64,000 bases of DNA, from NCBI GenBank assembly GCA_016630955.3, contig CM049985.1:1922001-1986000 (forward strand), read 5' to 3'. Under the pieces are notes generated by a model. The model was given only the letters and a program-made list of their open reading frames with translations. It was not told the origin of the DNA and searched no databases. Origin of the DNA: Didymella arachidicola. Lineage: Eukaryota > Ascomycota > Dothideomycetes > Pleosporales > Didymellaceae. The position numbers and the translations under genes are program-made. This document shows, one piece after another, positions 52,496 to 63,336 of the stretch; within the stretch, counting starts at the first letter, position 1; each line of letters opens with the position of its first letter.

Positions 52496-54515
52496 CTACA
52501 AGTTCGCACTTGTCTGGTCTTCTCGCTCGAAGTGTTTCACGTCCAAGCCCCCTAGATCTCCCTTTTCTCTCCACGCCTCTAGAATTTTAATGAAAGCCTG
52601 ACTGCCATAGCCGTACGTCGCATTTCGTGCTGCGCTCATGCTCGCCTTGCCTTCGTTGTTATAGTACCCCGGTGTACACTCCCTGAAAAACTCAGCCCTG
52701 ATCGCTGTCCCCTTAACAATGGTATCACACCACTCCTCCTCCGCCTGTTGTGTTGGCTCCATGGTCCTAATTCCGCGCTTGTTGCACTCTGCAATCACGT
52801 ACGCAAAGTGGCGCGCCTGCTCAGCTGTAACGTGCATGAAGTTCGGTGTCAGTGCAGCCTGGACAATGGACACCCAGAGGCAGTTTGGAAAGCCGCGGCT
52901 AGCCCAGCCGTGCAGTGTCGAGGCTCCGTCTTTCCACTTCTCAGTGATGGTTGTGCCGTCACGGCCGTAGATTTCGATGCCGGTCTTGTGTGACCACTCG
53001 TTCGCGAGCTCGAAGCCAGTAGCGTAAATGAGGCAGTCTATCTCGTATTCGGTGTCGTTGGCGACGACGCCTTTCTCGGTCAGACGGTCGACGCCCTGGC
53101 CGTGTGTATCGACGAGCTTGACATTAGGACGGTTGAACGTTTGTAAATACTCGTCGTGGAAGCAGGGCCGTTTGCAGAACTGATTGTACCACGGCTTTAG
53201 CGACTCCGCTGTTTCCTTGTCTTTGACCAGCTCATCGCAGCGTGCACGGATGCTCTCCATCTTCTTGAAATCTGCGAGCTGGACCTTTGCGGCGAATGCA
53301 GCCGGGTCTTTTGTTGGGTCGCCTTTGACGGTGAGCAGAGAACGTATGATGTCCGTCCAGCGATCACCGACAAGGTCTTCCGGCTCGTTTCCCCCGTTGA
53401 CGAGGCTGTCGAAGTTGTCCATGCGATGCTTTTGCCAGCCAGGCTTCAAGCTCTTGGCCCATTTCTCGTCTGTAGGTCGGTTGCCGCGGACATCGATTGA
53501 TGAGGGTGTGCGCTGGAAGACATAGACTTGCTTTGCCCACTCGCCGAGGTGAGGAACGATTTGAACAGCAGTAGCGCCTGTGCCGATAATGCCAACGCGT
53601 TTGTCCTTCAGCTTATGCAGGTTCCCGGAAGGATCACCGCCGGTGTAGTCGAAGTCCCATCGAGAAGAGTGGAAGGTGTGGCCCTGGAAATCATCGATTC
53701 CCTTCAGACCAGGCAGCTTGGGCCGGTGGAGCGGTCCTGCGGCTGGAATGATGAACCGCGATTTGATCACATCGCCGCGTGAGGTGTGAGTGCTCCACTT
53801 ACCCTCCTCCTCATGCCACCGCATCTCATGCATCTCTGTCTGGAACAGGGCCTTCGAGTACAAATCGTACTTCTCCCCGATCATGCGCGAGTGCTTCAAC
53901 AGTTCCTTCGCTTTCGCATACTTCTCCGTGGGCATGTAACCGAGCTCCTCGAGCAAAGGCATGTAGACATAGGACTCAATGTCACACTGAGCACCTGAGC
54001 TCTCAGTCAGCACCGACATTGCAAAGAGCGCTTTCACAAAACATACCAGGATAACGATTCCAGTACCTAAAAGCTGTCAGTCACCTTCCACACAGAGTAA
54101 CACCCCTAACTTACCACGTTCCCCCAAAGTCCCCGGCCTTCTCAACGATCCTGAAATTCTTGACCCCAGCCTCAATCAACCTCACAGCCACGACCTGCGC
54201 TCCATACCCGCCCCCAACAATCACGACATCCGTGTCCTCCTGCACCGGCTCCCTTGTGAATCCAGGCTCAACCCATGGATCCTTCAAGTAGTGCGAGAGC
54301 TTGCCATCGAGAAGCGTGTACTGCTCAATTCCCTCGTTGCGAGCAAGACGCCTGTCTCGTTCGGCGAGGTACTTCTCTTTGAGCGCCTTGGGGTCGAAGG
54401 GCAGGGGCTGTTGCTCAGCTAGATCCTGGGTCTTAACATCGACTGTCGATTTGTTGGCGAGTGGGATGGGGACTTCGGCGATGGGTGCTGGGGCGACGAT
54501 CTTTGCTGTGGCCAT
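52496..54515 (-). CDS. Type I Baeyer-Villiger monooxygenase (three exons)
   Basis: Exons 54515-54115, 54066-54047 (only 20 nt) and 53994-52496 give 639 residues; introns of 48 and 52 nt. The joins restore DFGGTWYWNRYPGAQCDIES, the hallmark following the FAD site. The FAD Rossmann motif is GGGYGA at 101-106. The BVMO fingerprint FxGxxxHxxxWD is complete at 243-254 (FQGHTFHSSRWD). The NADPH motif GIIGTGATA follows at about 275-283, and the second signature YATGFE is near residue 460. Such enzymes insert oxygen beside a ketone to give esters or lactones, using NADPH and O2. An N-terminal extension of about 90 residues is usual in the fungal phenylacetone- and cyclododecanone-type subgroup. No biosynthetic partner gene is adjacent. 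Confidence 0.93.
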
Positions 54516-55205
54516 GATGGTGTTGTAGGAGGCTTGGAGAAGATCGTATCCTTGACTGCCTGTCTACAATGATATGATATACTTCCCCAGATGTCGGCGC
54601 TAAACTTGACTGCTCAGAACACTGCAACCTTCAGCGCTTTGAGCCGCGGTAAGTAGATGAATGGTACCTTCCCCTCTTGCTGCACTCCAAGAACAATGCG
54701 GAGAGCTTGGTGTCCGAAATCCGCTCCAATCAGAGTATCTACAGTGCGAGGTGTGTGTTGGACTCTCATCACGCGTGAGCGCACAGAATGGCATGTTTCA
54801 CGGCAGGAACGTACCATAGCGACTCGAGACCGAGGATGTGGCGTGCCGCCGTACATGAAGATCTGGGGTAATCAGTGGGGTAAACCAGGCCGACCGAGTC
54901 CTGCAAGACGACTCATCAAAATAGGTCCCGTGCATACCAAGCTACAGCATACACAAAGACCTTACAACTGACTGTGCTTATGGCCGACAGCTCTTGCGCT
55001 GCTGCTGATGGCAGAGGACGTTAGTCGATGACGTCACATTTGCAAGAGGCAAGACCACTCACGATCAATTCTGTTCTTCATTCCTTGATAAGGTACGTCT
55101 TGCCCAACACCCAGAGCTGGTCTTAGTGAGAGCTCTTCCACATGTTCAATCAGTCCACCAGGATTACGATTTTTCGCCTACGGCGCATCCACATCTTCGC
55201 ACGTT
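54516..55205. other. Spacer, 0.7 kb
   Basis: Promoter of the monooxygenase gene and 3' flank of the next gene. Short open frames lack family features or codon character. Confidence 0.35.
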
Positions 55206-56172
55206 TCACTCCGAGTCCGACTCAGTACGTCGGAAGCGATGCCCATGCATACAGACCCCAAACCCATGATCAAAATAGCATTTCTGCGACCAGATACCGA
55301 CATAGCAGTTGCAGAGCCTATTGCAGTTCGTCGGGTCAGCCTTGCAGATCCAGCCCTAGCATCACACGTTAGTAAAGAGCCATCGCCTTGTGTGGAAATG
55401 ATTTAGTTACCGTCTTGCACTCGTTGAAGCGGTCCTCGCAGAATTCCTTATACCCACCGTTGACAGCAGCTGCCTCTATGTCAGACGTTGTGGCGACCGT
55501 TGCGTCGCTGGTGGAGATGTTGGCTGTGACAGTATCGTCAGTATCGTCAGTAGCGGTACCAGTGGTGACCGTATCGACATCCTTGCCCTCAGCAGCTTTC
55601 TCGACACATCACTTCCGCCAGAAGCGATACCCTGCGCAACAGCGAAGTCTTCACCCCATGTGTCGGTTACCAAGGTGCAGTCCTTGTACCCCCCAGGTCT
55701 TGCAGCCCTGCTCCCAGATGTGCGTCGCGCACTCGCAGATGCTGGAGAGCTTGAGGTTGTTGGTTTTCCACCAGATGTACGACTGAGGTCTGTTAGTATT
55801 CAGCGCTTCCACATCAGTTCTGTGGGCTTGACTCACTGTCATGCACTGTTGCTGGCGCTGGTTGCACTGCTCAGGCGTGACGCCCATACTGACGTTTGGT
55901 GGGATGTAGACTGGAGTGCGGCCGTTGCCGCCTTTCGGGCGGGGGCGGACCTTCTTGATAGAGACTACGTTCTCCTCATCGGGGGTGAGTGAGGAGGCAG
56001 CGGCGGCCGCGATCTGTGTCTTTGATACTTGAAGACCACCCTCTTCGATGGAGTGAGAGTTTGCCAGCTTGGCGAAGGCGAGCTCGGCGTTGCTAGGGCC
56101 AGCTCGCTCCGGCATGACTGCTGCGGCAGCAGCGAGGCCAAAGAGGAAGGCAATAGTATTTGAGAGCTTCAT
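55206..56172 (-). CDS. Secreted Cys-rich protein; central reading frame disturbed
   Basis: Signal peptide MKLSNTIAFLFGLAAAAA. Exon 1 is 56172-55837; a 54-nt intron (GTGAGT donor) leads to exon 2 at 55782 (SYIWWKTNNLKLSSICECATHIWEQGCKTWG). A 55-nt intron (55410-55356; TACTAAC branch) leads to the last exon 55355-55206 (GWICKADPTNCNRLCNC). In exon 2 the frame meets two TGA codons between 55689 and 55600, while another frame reads YKDCTLVTDTWGEDFAVAQG across exactly that stretch. Either a 90-nt intron (255-residue product) or two compensating single-base indels, one at a run of six G, explain it. About 12 Cys, a Lys/Arg-rich middle and a Thr/Asp-rich linker suggest an apoplastic protein, possibly an effector. 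Family not recognised. Confidence 0.6.
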
Positions 56173-57744
56173 TGCAACGATGGACTGCTGATGAGCTCGA
56201 GTGGAGGTGAAGGAAAGGATTGATCGGGTGGGAGCAGTTTACATATGAGGACCTGGCAGGTATTTGCGCTAGTCGGCGACGAAGCTACCTTCACTTACAC
56301 ATGATTGAGAATCGTGCCGCAGTGCACATAAGCTGGATCATGGGTGAAGGGAGACGGTGAGTGGCTGATCAAAGTATTAAGTGAGTTTGGTATGAAGCGC
56401 CAATATCCACCCAAATATAACCGTCCAGCCTCCCAGTTTCATTCGATCTGAAACTGCACTCATCGTTCACAGTACGTCTTGTATCTCTTATTATCGCTTG
56501 AAAATGTGAGATTTTGGACCCAAGCCAAGTCGCTACTAGTTGGGCTGAGTGAAGGGATGGTAGTATCAAAAGCAGAACAGAGACGACGACCTATCGTAGT
56601 AAAGACATCACCGCTCATTCAAGTCCTTCTCGGCGAACGCAATGCCATCATCGCTCAGGCCCAAGGCACAGGAAGGATATGAATGACGGTGACACCATTG
56701 AGGACGGCAAGGGGAGTCGTGATATTGACCTCGCCAGTCGCTACTGGCTGCTCTTGGAGGCAAGTGAGGAAAGAGGAGACGTAGGCGTAGTGTCAGGTAA
56801 CGTACCAACAAGGCAAGGCGAGGCTTCACATCTGCGCCTTCGATCGCCCCGATTCCTGCACTGAGCGAAACCGACTAATCCCCCGTGGGATAAAGCCAGC
56901 AGACCAAGTCCAGAATCGTAATGTTATACAGTCAGGATCTCAAACACAGTGATTTCCTTCGTCCAAGTCTCATCCAGATGTACACGTCGATCAGACCAGT
57001 GAAAAACTTGGTCATGACAGTCGTGTCATTGTATCCAGGATAGTATTCTTGTACGGAGATGCTGAGAATCTGCAATTTGCTGCGTGGACCGGTCGATATG
57101 GATATTCGGATCATAAGCGTGGCTTTTCCTACCAATCTTTCCGCCATCGATGGACGTTCTCATGAAGCTTGTCTGTCTGCAGGGACGGCAAGCCTGGGGA
57201 GGGCGCTTAATTTGGACAACATACCACAGCTCGGAGACACACAGCAACACACGAACCATCCAACTCCCCCACAGTCCGTCGGGAAAGCTGTGTCGGAATG
57301 AGAACGTTGTGGAGTGCATGCCGGAGTGACCTGCCCCAAGCGTGTGCGGCGTGTAGGCGGCTGTCCATTGGCGTGTAGCAATCACGCTGCCATGGATTAT
57401 CGCCGGATGGGGCTAGGCGATAAGGGACCCCGGAATGGCTAAGCTTCGCGTCGCGTGGAGTAGCTCTGTTTGGGAAAAGTGGTCGACTATCGTGCAACTG
57501 CAACGGCCAAGCTGATACGGGTATGGAGCATGCAGACGGGGTTATAAAATGGGAGATGCCCCTCTGAGAGATGCTGCGATCTCCACGTGCTCCCCATTGC
57601 TACTTTGATATAGTTCTTCGGGGTTCATTCCATTGCGTAACGGATTCTCGAGCTCTGGTCCACCCCCGCAATTGAGCTTCCGCTCAGCGCTGCCATTGTT
57701 TCTGCTCACTCTCCAGACTCGAGTACTCGCTCTCCAGCTGCACA
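56173..57744. other. Divergent spacer, 1.6 kb
   Basis: No supported gene. A TATAAAA box at 57543-57549 lies about 200 bp before the GABA aminotransferase ATG. Confidence 0.4.
57543..57549 (+). promoter_or_regulatory. TATAAAA box of the GABA aminotransferase gene
   Basis: Canonical TATAAAA, about 200 bp upstream of the start codon, in otherwise GC-rich DNA. Confidence 0.4.
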
Positions 57745-59314
57745 ATGGCCTCTCTCCTCCGCACAACAGGCCGCGCGCGGTCGTCGCTCGTGCGCCCCAC
57801 GGCACAGGCGCTGCGCAGGCAGTATGCTTCTGCTGCTGCCGCCGCCGCCGTGTCTCCAGAGGCGGGCGAGCAGCCATTCTTCCCCGACGAGCCCAGCCAG
57901 CCCATGGTCAGAACGCAGATCCCCGGGCCCAAGAGCAAGGCGGCGATTGAGCGCCTCAGCAAGGTCACCGACACGCGCAGCCTGAACATGATGGCCAACT
58001 ACCAGCAGAGCTACGGCAACTAGTGCGTGCGGCCGCCGGGCTTCACGAGGGCGACGACTGACGCTGCACAGCATCGCCGACCTCGACGGCAACGTCCTCC
58101 TCGATGTCTACGCGCAGATTGCCTCGATCCCCGTCGGCTACAACAACGCCGCCCTCCAGCTCGCCGCGACCTCGCCCGAGATGGCCTCGGCCATCATCAA
58201 CCGCCCCGCGCTCGGCAACTTCCCCCAGCACGACTGGGCCGACATCCTCGAGACGGGCATCCTGGCGGTCGCGCCCAAGGGCCTGAACCAGGTCTTCACC
58301 GCCCAGGCCGGCTCCGACGCCAACGAGCTCGCCTACAAGGCCGCCTTCATGTGGAAGCGCCAGCAGCAGCGCGGCGGCTACGACGCCGACTTCTCGGAGG
58401 CAGACATCGCCTCCAGCATGAACAACGCCGCCCCCGGCGCCCCCGACATGTCCATCCTGTCCTTCAAGAAGGGCTTCCACGGGCGCCTGTTCGGCTCGCT
58501 GTCCACCACGCGCAGCAAGCCCATCCACAAGCTCGACATCCCCGCCTTCGACTGGCCACAGGCCCCCTTCCCGTCGCTCAAGTACCCGCTCGCTGACTTC
58601 GCCGCCGAGAACGCTGCCGAGGAGCAGCGCTGCCTCGACGAGACGGAGCGTCTGATCCAGGAGTTCCACCACCCCGTCGCCGCCGTCGTCATCGAGCCCG
58701 TCCAATCCGAGGGCGGCGACAACCACGCCTCCCCCGCCTTCTTCCAGGGCCTGCGCGCCCTCACCAAGAAACACGACGTCCTCTTCATCGTCGACGAAGT
58801 CCAAACCGGCGTCGGCGCCACAGGCAAGTTCTGGGCCCACGACCACTGGAACCTCGACACGCCCCCAGACATGGTCACCTTCAGCAAGAAAGCCCAGACA
58901 GCAGGCTACTACTACGGCAACGACGCCCTGCGGCCCAACAAACCCTACCGCCAATTCAACACCTGGATGGGCGACCCCGCCCGCGCAATCCTTTTCCGCG
59001 CCATCATCCATGAAATCCAGCGCCTCGACCTCGTCGCCAACACCGCTGCCACCGGCGACTATCTGTACAATGGCCTGCAGCGCCTGGCTGAGCGGTATCC
59101 CCAAGACATACAGAATCTGAGGGGGAAGGGCCAGGGCACCTTCATCGCGTGGGATACGCCCCGCAGAGATGAGATTCTCAAGACGGCAAAGGCGCATGGC
59201 GTTAATATCGGGGGGAGTGGCATGGAGGCGGTCAGGCTGAGGCCTATGCTCATTTTCCAGAGGCATCATGCGGATTTGTTGCTCGAGAGGCTGGAGGCTG
59301 TACTGAAGGAGTAG
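57745..59314 (+). CDS. Mitochondrial 4-aminobutyrate aminotransferase (two exons)
   Basis: Exons 57745-58022 and 58072-59314, split by a 49-nt intron (GTGCGT donor, CTGAC branch, CACAG acceptor), give 506 residues. The first 35 residues are Arg/Ala/Ser-rich without acids, a mitochondrial presequence (the RRQYAS region is a probable cleavage site). The class III aminotransferase fold follows: NYQQSYGNYIADLDGNVLLDVYAQIASIPVGYN, TAQAGSDANELAYKAAF, FKKGFHGRLFGSLSTT, IEPVQSEGGDNHASP, FIVDEVQTGVGATGKFWAHD and the PLP-lysine segment VTFSKKAQTAGYYY. It converts GABA and 2-oxoglutarate to succinic semialdehyde and glutamate in the GABA shunt (yeast UGA1, Aspergillus gatA). Core enzyme, likely intact. 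Confidence 0.95.
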
Positions 59315-59683
59315 AGAGGGGGTAGGTGAGATGAGATGTGATTATTTGCGTGGAGTCTGGCGTTTTGTGATGGGTTGACATGTTGGTTTGGATAGCGAAA
59401 GGCTGTCGGCTGATGAATCATTCAGATCGAGCTTCGGTCCTTGCTATGATACTGGACATGTCAGTGATGCTCCAACCGCGATGACCATACTTACCACTGC
59501 GGCTCAATTTCGCAACATCCACATAGTCCTCCGGTCGCATCGTCACTACTATCCCACGCACATTGCCGCGGCCAGCCTCGTCGTACCCACCAGTCCCCAC
59601 GCCATCTTGCACATTGTCGGAACCAACCCGCAGTGAAATCCTCGCATCTAAGAACCAAGCACGCCTCGAGAAGCAACAACCCG
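59315..59683. other. Convergent spacer, 0.37 kb
   Basis: The region lies between the aminotransferase stop and the ankyrin-type gene stop. Nothing recognised. Confidence 0.35.
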
Positions 59684-60590
59684 TCAAACACCATCTCCCA
59701 GCAGCCCAGCGATATCATCCCGTCCCAAAAACCTCGCAAGCTCCCTCGGTCCAATCTGCCTCAACCCCGTCTTCAACGAAAACATCTCCATCTCTTTATC
59801 CGCACCCAGCGCAAGCAGCGTCTTGGCAAGCCCCCTATTCCCCTCGCTGATCGCCAGATGTAAATTTTTCTGCTGACCGTACTGCACAAACACCACGTTG
59901 CTGGACGACCGCCACGCTTTGCTCTGGCTCATGTAGAGCGTGTCGGGTGAAGTGCCGTGGTCGACTAGGAAGCGCAGAACATCGAGGCGGGCTCGGGTTA
60001 GGTTGCGCAGACTGAAAGCTAGGTGGGCGGTTAGGTCTGTATCGCTGATGGATTACTCACCCTAAGATTGGCGCTGTATATTCGTTTGCCGGCCGATCGA
60101 CATCCCACCCAGCATCCACAAACAACTCACCCGCCGTCCGGTCCCCATTCTCATCCGACGCCCGCAGCGCCCAAAATACATCCATCGCCGCAGGCTCCAG
60201 TCCCTTGTCGAGCAGCACCCGCACAGCACCAACCCAACCGCATCCCACCGCCGTCCCCAACGCCGTGCTTGCCAGCCCCGTGGCATACTGGAACCAAGCC
60301 AGCGCATTGGACTGGACGCTCTTCGGGTCTGCAGGGTCGGGCCATGTAGCGAAGAATCGGTCCGGATGTGACGAGGGCACTCCAGGGCGGCAAAGACGTT
60401 GAAATTCCCCTGAGCGCGGTCCAGCGCCAGGGCGGCACGTCCGGGATGCGCTCGGTGATGCTGCGGGTCGCGGGATCGAAGGAAGAGGGGGAAATGGCGT
60501 TCGAGGTGTTTCCCACGGCGAATTGGTCGGGTTAAGTGCTGGTGGTTGGTGGGTTTGTAGATTGAGGTGGCGATGGTGAAGTGCCCACAT
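59684..60590 (-). CDS. Ankyrin-type protein, 5' part uncertain
   Basis: The last exon (60011-59684) follows a 49-nt intron (GTGAGT donor, TTTCAG acceptor). The join reads TAPILGLRNLTRARLDVLRFLVDHGTSPDTLYM. Ankyrin-like helices are visible: LGTAVGCGWVGAVRVLLDKGLEP, DRTAGELFVDAGWDVD and NLHLAISEGNRGLAKTLLALGADKE. The frame from 60590 would give 285 residues, but its first 70 residues are Pro/Ser-rich and odd. A second frame over the same DNA (TSNAISPSSFDPATRSITERIP) looks more like protein, so an intron or frameshift near 60410 is likely. Probably a cytosolic protein-interaction domain with no known partner. Confidence 0.55.
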
Positions 60591-61428
60591 GGTGCTGTGA
60601 CTTGAGTGTCGTGCAACGGCCAGCAGGGAAGACCCTCGTCGTTATAGGGAGCCCTGCTTCAGAATCATATCTGATGCCCCAGCCGGATCTCCTCCGGTGC
60701 ACGCGTCCTGCAGCGGACGTATTGACATGGGAAACAAATCATGTCCGCTGTCACCGTGATAAGACTGCCTCAGTACGAGACGAGGTCGGTCCGCCTATTC
60801 GTATCAATGCAGCTCCTGACCCAGTATTCATTGTCAGAGTACAAGCTGATCAATCATACCAGGTGTACGAAACCCTTCTTTTGGCGCTGCTTCGACAATG
60901 TCAAAAGCTTCCGCGCGTACCGCATTCGGTCCATCGTCGAGCGGGGTCTCCAGGGGTGTCGTGTTTATTTGCTGCTCTAATTACTCAATGATGCCGAGGT
61001 CAGGGTCTGGACAGAATCTTGTCTTATGCGCGAGACGCGTCATCGAGCTTGCAATACCGTGTAGATGGAATCGATGGTGATAGTCGTGCGCTGTCATGGC
61101 TAATTTGTGCAGACGCTCTTTCCCCGCCGACTTTGCACTTACCCCCACAGAGTTCTAGCGTCTGATTCGAGAGAAGAACGACTATGGATTCCTGATGCTA
61201 CGTTCAGGACGAACTCAGTTCAACAGAAAAGGTAACACAAGTACATGGAATTGCAATGCGTACGGCACTTCCGAAGCACGAGTCTACGATTGATGTAGTT
61301 GATGAATGAATGCGTCAATGCGCGTCTAAATATCTACAGAAGAATGGCTACCTGAAAGTAGTATTTAACCCGAACGCCGGATCGCTAATACAGAAAGCCA
61401 ATCCCGATGTTACAATTCAAGCATGCCT
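60591..61428. other. Spacer, 0.84 kb
   Basis: No supported gene or repeat. Confidence 0.35.
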
Positions 61429-63336
61429 CTAAGCACCAATAGCCTGAGGGTTCCAGAAGACCTTGTTCGGGTCGACCTTCTTCTTCAGTGTCAACAGCTT
61501 AGCGTACAATGCATCACCATAGTACAGCTTGTGCGCAGTGGCGGCATCGTAGCTCGGGTCGACGTAGTTCAAGTACGCGCCGAAGTCGGTCTGGGGCTGC
61601 GCCTTGATGATAGCGTCGTTGAGGCCGTTGATGAAGTCGGTAGACGAGACACCGTAGCCGTAGTTCTGGAAGACCCACAGGCTGTCACGGTCTTTGTAGG
61701 CAGCGAAGGTAGTGTCCTTGGAATTGATGGCCGATCCGGGACCGCCGTATAGGTTGACGATGGTGTAGTACTCAGTCGAGGTGCCCTTGATGTGGTCGAA
61801 CCAGGCGTTCAGGCCAGCGGAAGTGAGACCGGAAGATTCGGGGACGGTAATGGACTTGGCGAAGAAGTTCTCGTGCTCGTCGTAGCCGCTCAGAGGCTCC
61901 TTGATCTGGGTCTTGCCGGAGACGAGGACGAGATAGTCGTACCAGCTGTACGCCTTCACGGTGGAAGAGGTAGGAGCCGGCAGAGTGCGGAGGAGCTCGT
62001 TCTTGACCGTGGAGTTGAACTCATCGACAGTGCCAAAGTAGGCACCGCTCAAACTGAACGTGCCGTAGTTGTCGATGTAAACACCAAACGAAATCTTGTT
62101 GTCAACGACAGAGGCGTTCTTGGCGAACTCCTGAAGATGAAGCCAAGCGCTGGTGAAGACAGACTTGTTGGCGTACATGTTGCTGAACGGGAAGGCAAAG
62201 TAGGTAATGCTGGAAGGAGCAGCCTGTGTCTGGAGGTAGAAGTTGGTGACTATGCCGAGCGAGTCAGCAGCACCCCGGATGCCCCAGAAGACATCAGAGT
62301 TCTCGGTCGCGGAGGCCTTGATGAGAGAGCCGTCGGCGAGGACAACGTCAGCGGCAACAATCTGATCCATTGCAAGGCCCCAGTGACGAGAGGTGTGTCC
62401 GTAACCACCGTGGGTAAAGTGTCCACCAATACCAACGCCAGGGCAGGTCCCGTGCGGGAGTGCCTTCTGGCCCTGTGTGTAGATACCATCAGCAAGATTG
62501 CCGAGACGAACACCTCCGCCTACCTTGGCGATACCAGTGCTCGCGTCGAGTTCAACCTTCTGAAAAGGCTGAAGACTGATCATCATCGCGCCGTCTTTGC
62601 CACCAGAGCTGAAGCTTGCGTACGAGTGACCGCCGGACTTGGCCTGGACCTTGATGCCGTTCTGGCCGGCACAAACGACTGCATCCTGGACGTTCTGCTG
62701 GGTCTCGGGAAGGACGACGACGGAAGGCTTATACGGAAGAGCAAGGTTGTAAGGCTCAATGAGCTCGGCGTAGTCGCTATCTGAGGTCATCTTGTAGGGG
62801 ACATTTTTGCCGTTCAAGCACTGGAGAACGCCGCTAGTTGCCGAAGGAGTCGCAGATGCGGATGCTGTGCCTGGGGAGTTGTTAGTACCACAATTTCCAA
62901 ACCCTGCTTGACATGTGCTTCCGCAGTAATCTGTCGTCGAACCACACCACCCAGAGCCGCTACAACAGTCGCCGAAAGAGCTGCCGAAGCAAATTGCTCC
63001 GCCGTTGTTGGGACCACAGGTGGCGTCGGTGGAGATCTTCTGGGTAGGTTTTGAGGATGGAGTTGCAGACGTACGTGTTGATGTTGAAGCCGGCTTTGTT
63101 GAAGATTGGAGTGTTGTCGGTGTGCTGCCGCTGCAGGTACCGAACGCAGAGTTGCAGCCAGCTTTGCAATGAGCGTCCGACGTTCCACACCAGCCGTACT
63201 GGGAGCAGCAGTCGCCGAACTCACTACCTTGACAGGTATACTTGTTGGTTCCTCCACACGAGCCGTCTGTAGAGACCGCAGCGCTGGCCAAGCTCGCGGA
63301 GAGCAGACCCGCTGTAAGGGAGTAGATGAACTTCAT
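61429..63336 (-). CDS. Secreted AA7 oligosaccharide oxidase with two N-terminal CBM18 domains
   Basis: 635 residues in one exon. Signal peptide MKFIYSLTAGLLSASLASA. Two CBM18 chitin-binding (hevein-type) modules at about 25-68 and 105-150, with the typical CCSQYGWCGTSDAHC and CCSGSGWCGSTTDYC cores, are joined by a Ser/Thr/Pro linker. The FAD_binding_4 domain follows. The flavin can be bound bicovalently: His237 (SGGHSYA) and Cys298 (GTCPGVGIGGH). The C-terminal BBE domain ends AYLNYVDPSYD and KVDPNKVFWNPQAIG. AA7 enzymes oxidise the reducing end of oligosaccharides and release H2O2. The CBM18 pair suggests chito-oligosaccharides, which could blunt chitin-triggered plant defence; that is inference. 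The fragment at 1-171 is a second BBE enzyme in this window. Confidence 0.93.
   Translation of the reverse strand: MKFIYSLTAGLLSASLASAAVSTDGSCGGTNKYTCQGSEFGDCCSQYGWCGTSDAHCKAGCNSAFGTCSGSTPTTLQSSTKPASTSTRTSATPSSKPTQKISTDATCGPNNGGAICFGSSFGDCCSGSGWCGSTTDYCGSTCQAGFGNCGTNNSPGTASASATPSATSGVLQCLNGKNVPYKMTSDSDYAELIEPYNLALPYKPSVVVLPETQQNVQDAVVCAGQNGIKVQAKSGGHSYASFSSGGKDGAMMISLQPFQKVELDASTGIAKVGGGVRLGNLADGIYTQGQKALPHGTCPGVGIGGHFTHGGYGHTSRHWGLAMDQIVAADVVLADGSLIKASATENSDVFWGIRGAADSLGIVTNFYLQTQAAPSSITYFAFPFSNMYANKSVFTSAWLHLQEFAKNASVVDNKISFGVYIDNYGTFSLSGAYFGTVDEFNSTVKNELLRTLPAPTSSTVKAYSWYDYLVLVSGKTQIKEPLSGYDEHENFFAKSITVPESSGLTSAGLNAWFDHIKGTSTEYYTIVNLYGGPGSAINSKDTTFAAYKDRDSLWVFQNYGYGVSSTDFINGLNDAIIKAQPQTDFGAYLNYVDPSYDAATAHKLYYGDALYAKLLTLKKKVDPNKVFWNPQAIGA

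Noticed and set aside
58043..59269. 408-residue open frame opposite the GABA aminotransferase
   Set aside because: An antisense shadow of a GC-rich gene. It has a Gly/Val/Glu-rich composition and no family motifs, whereas the plus strand encodes a full class III aminotransferase.
61792..62784. 330-residue open frame opposite the AA7 oxidase
   Set aside because: An antisense shadow caused by codon bias; no recognisable domain.
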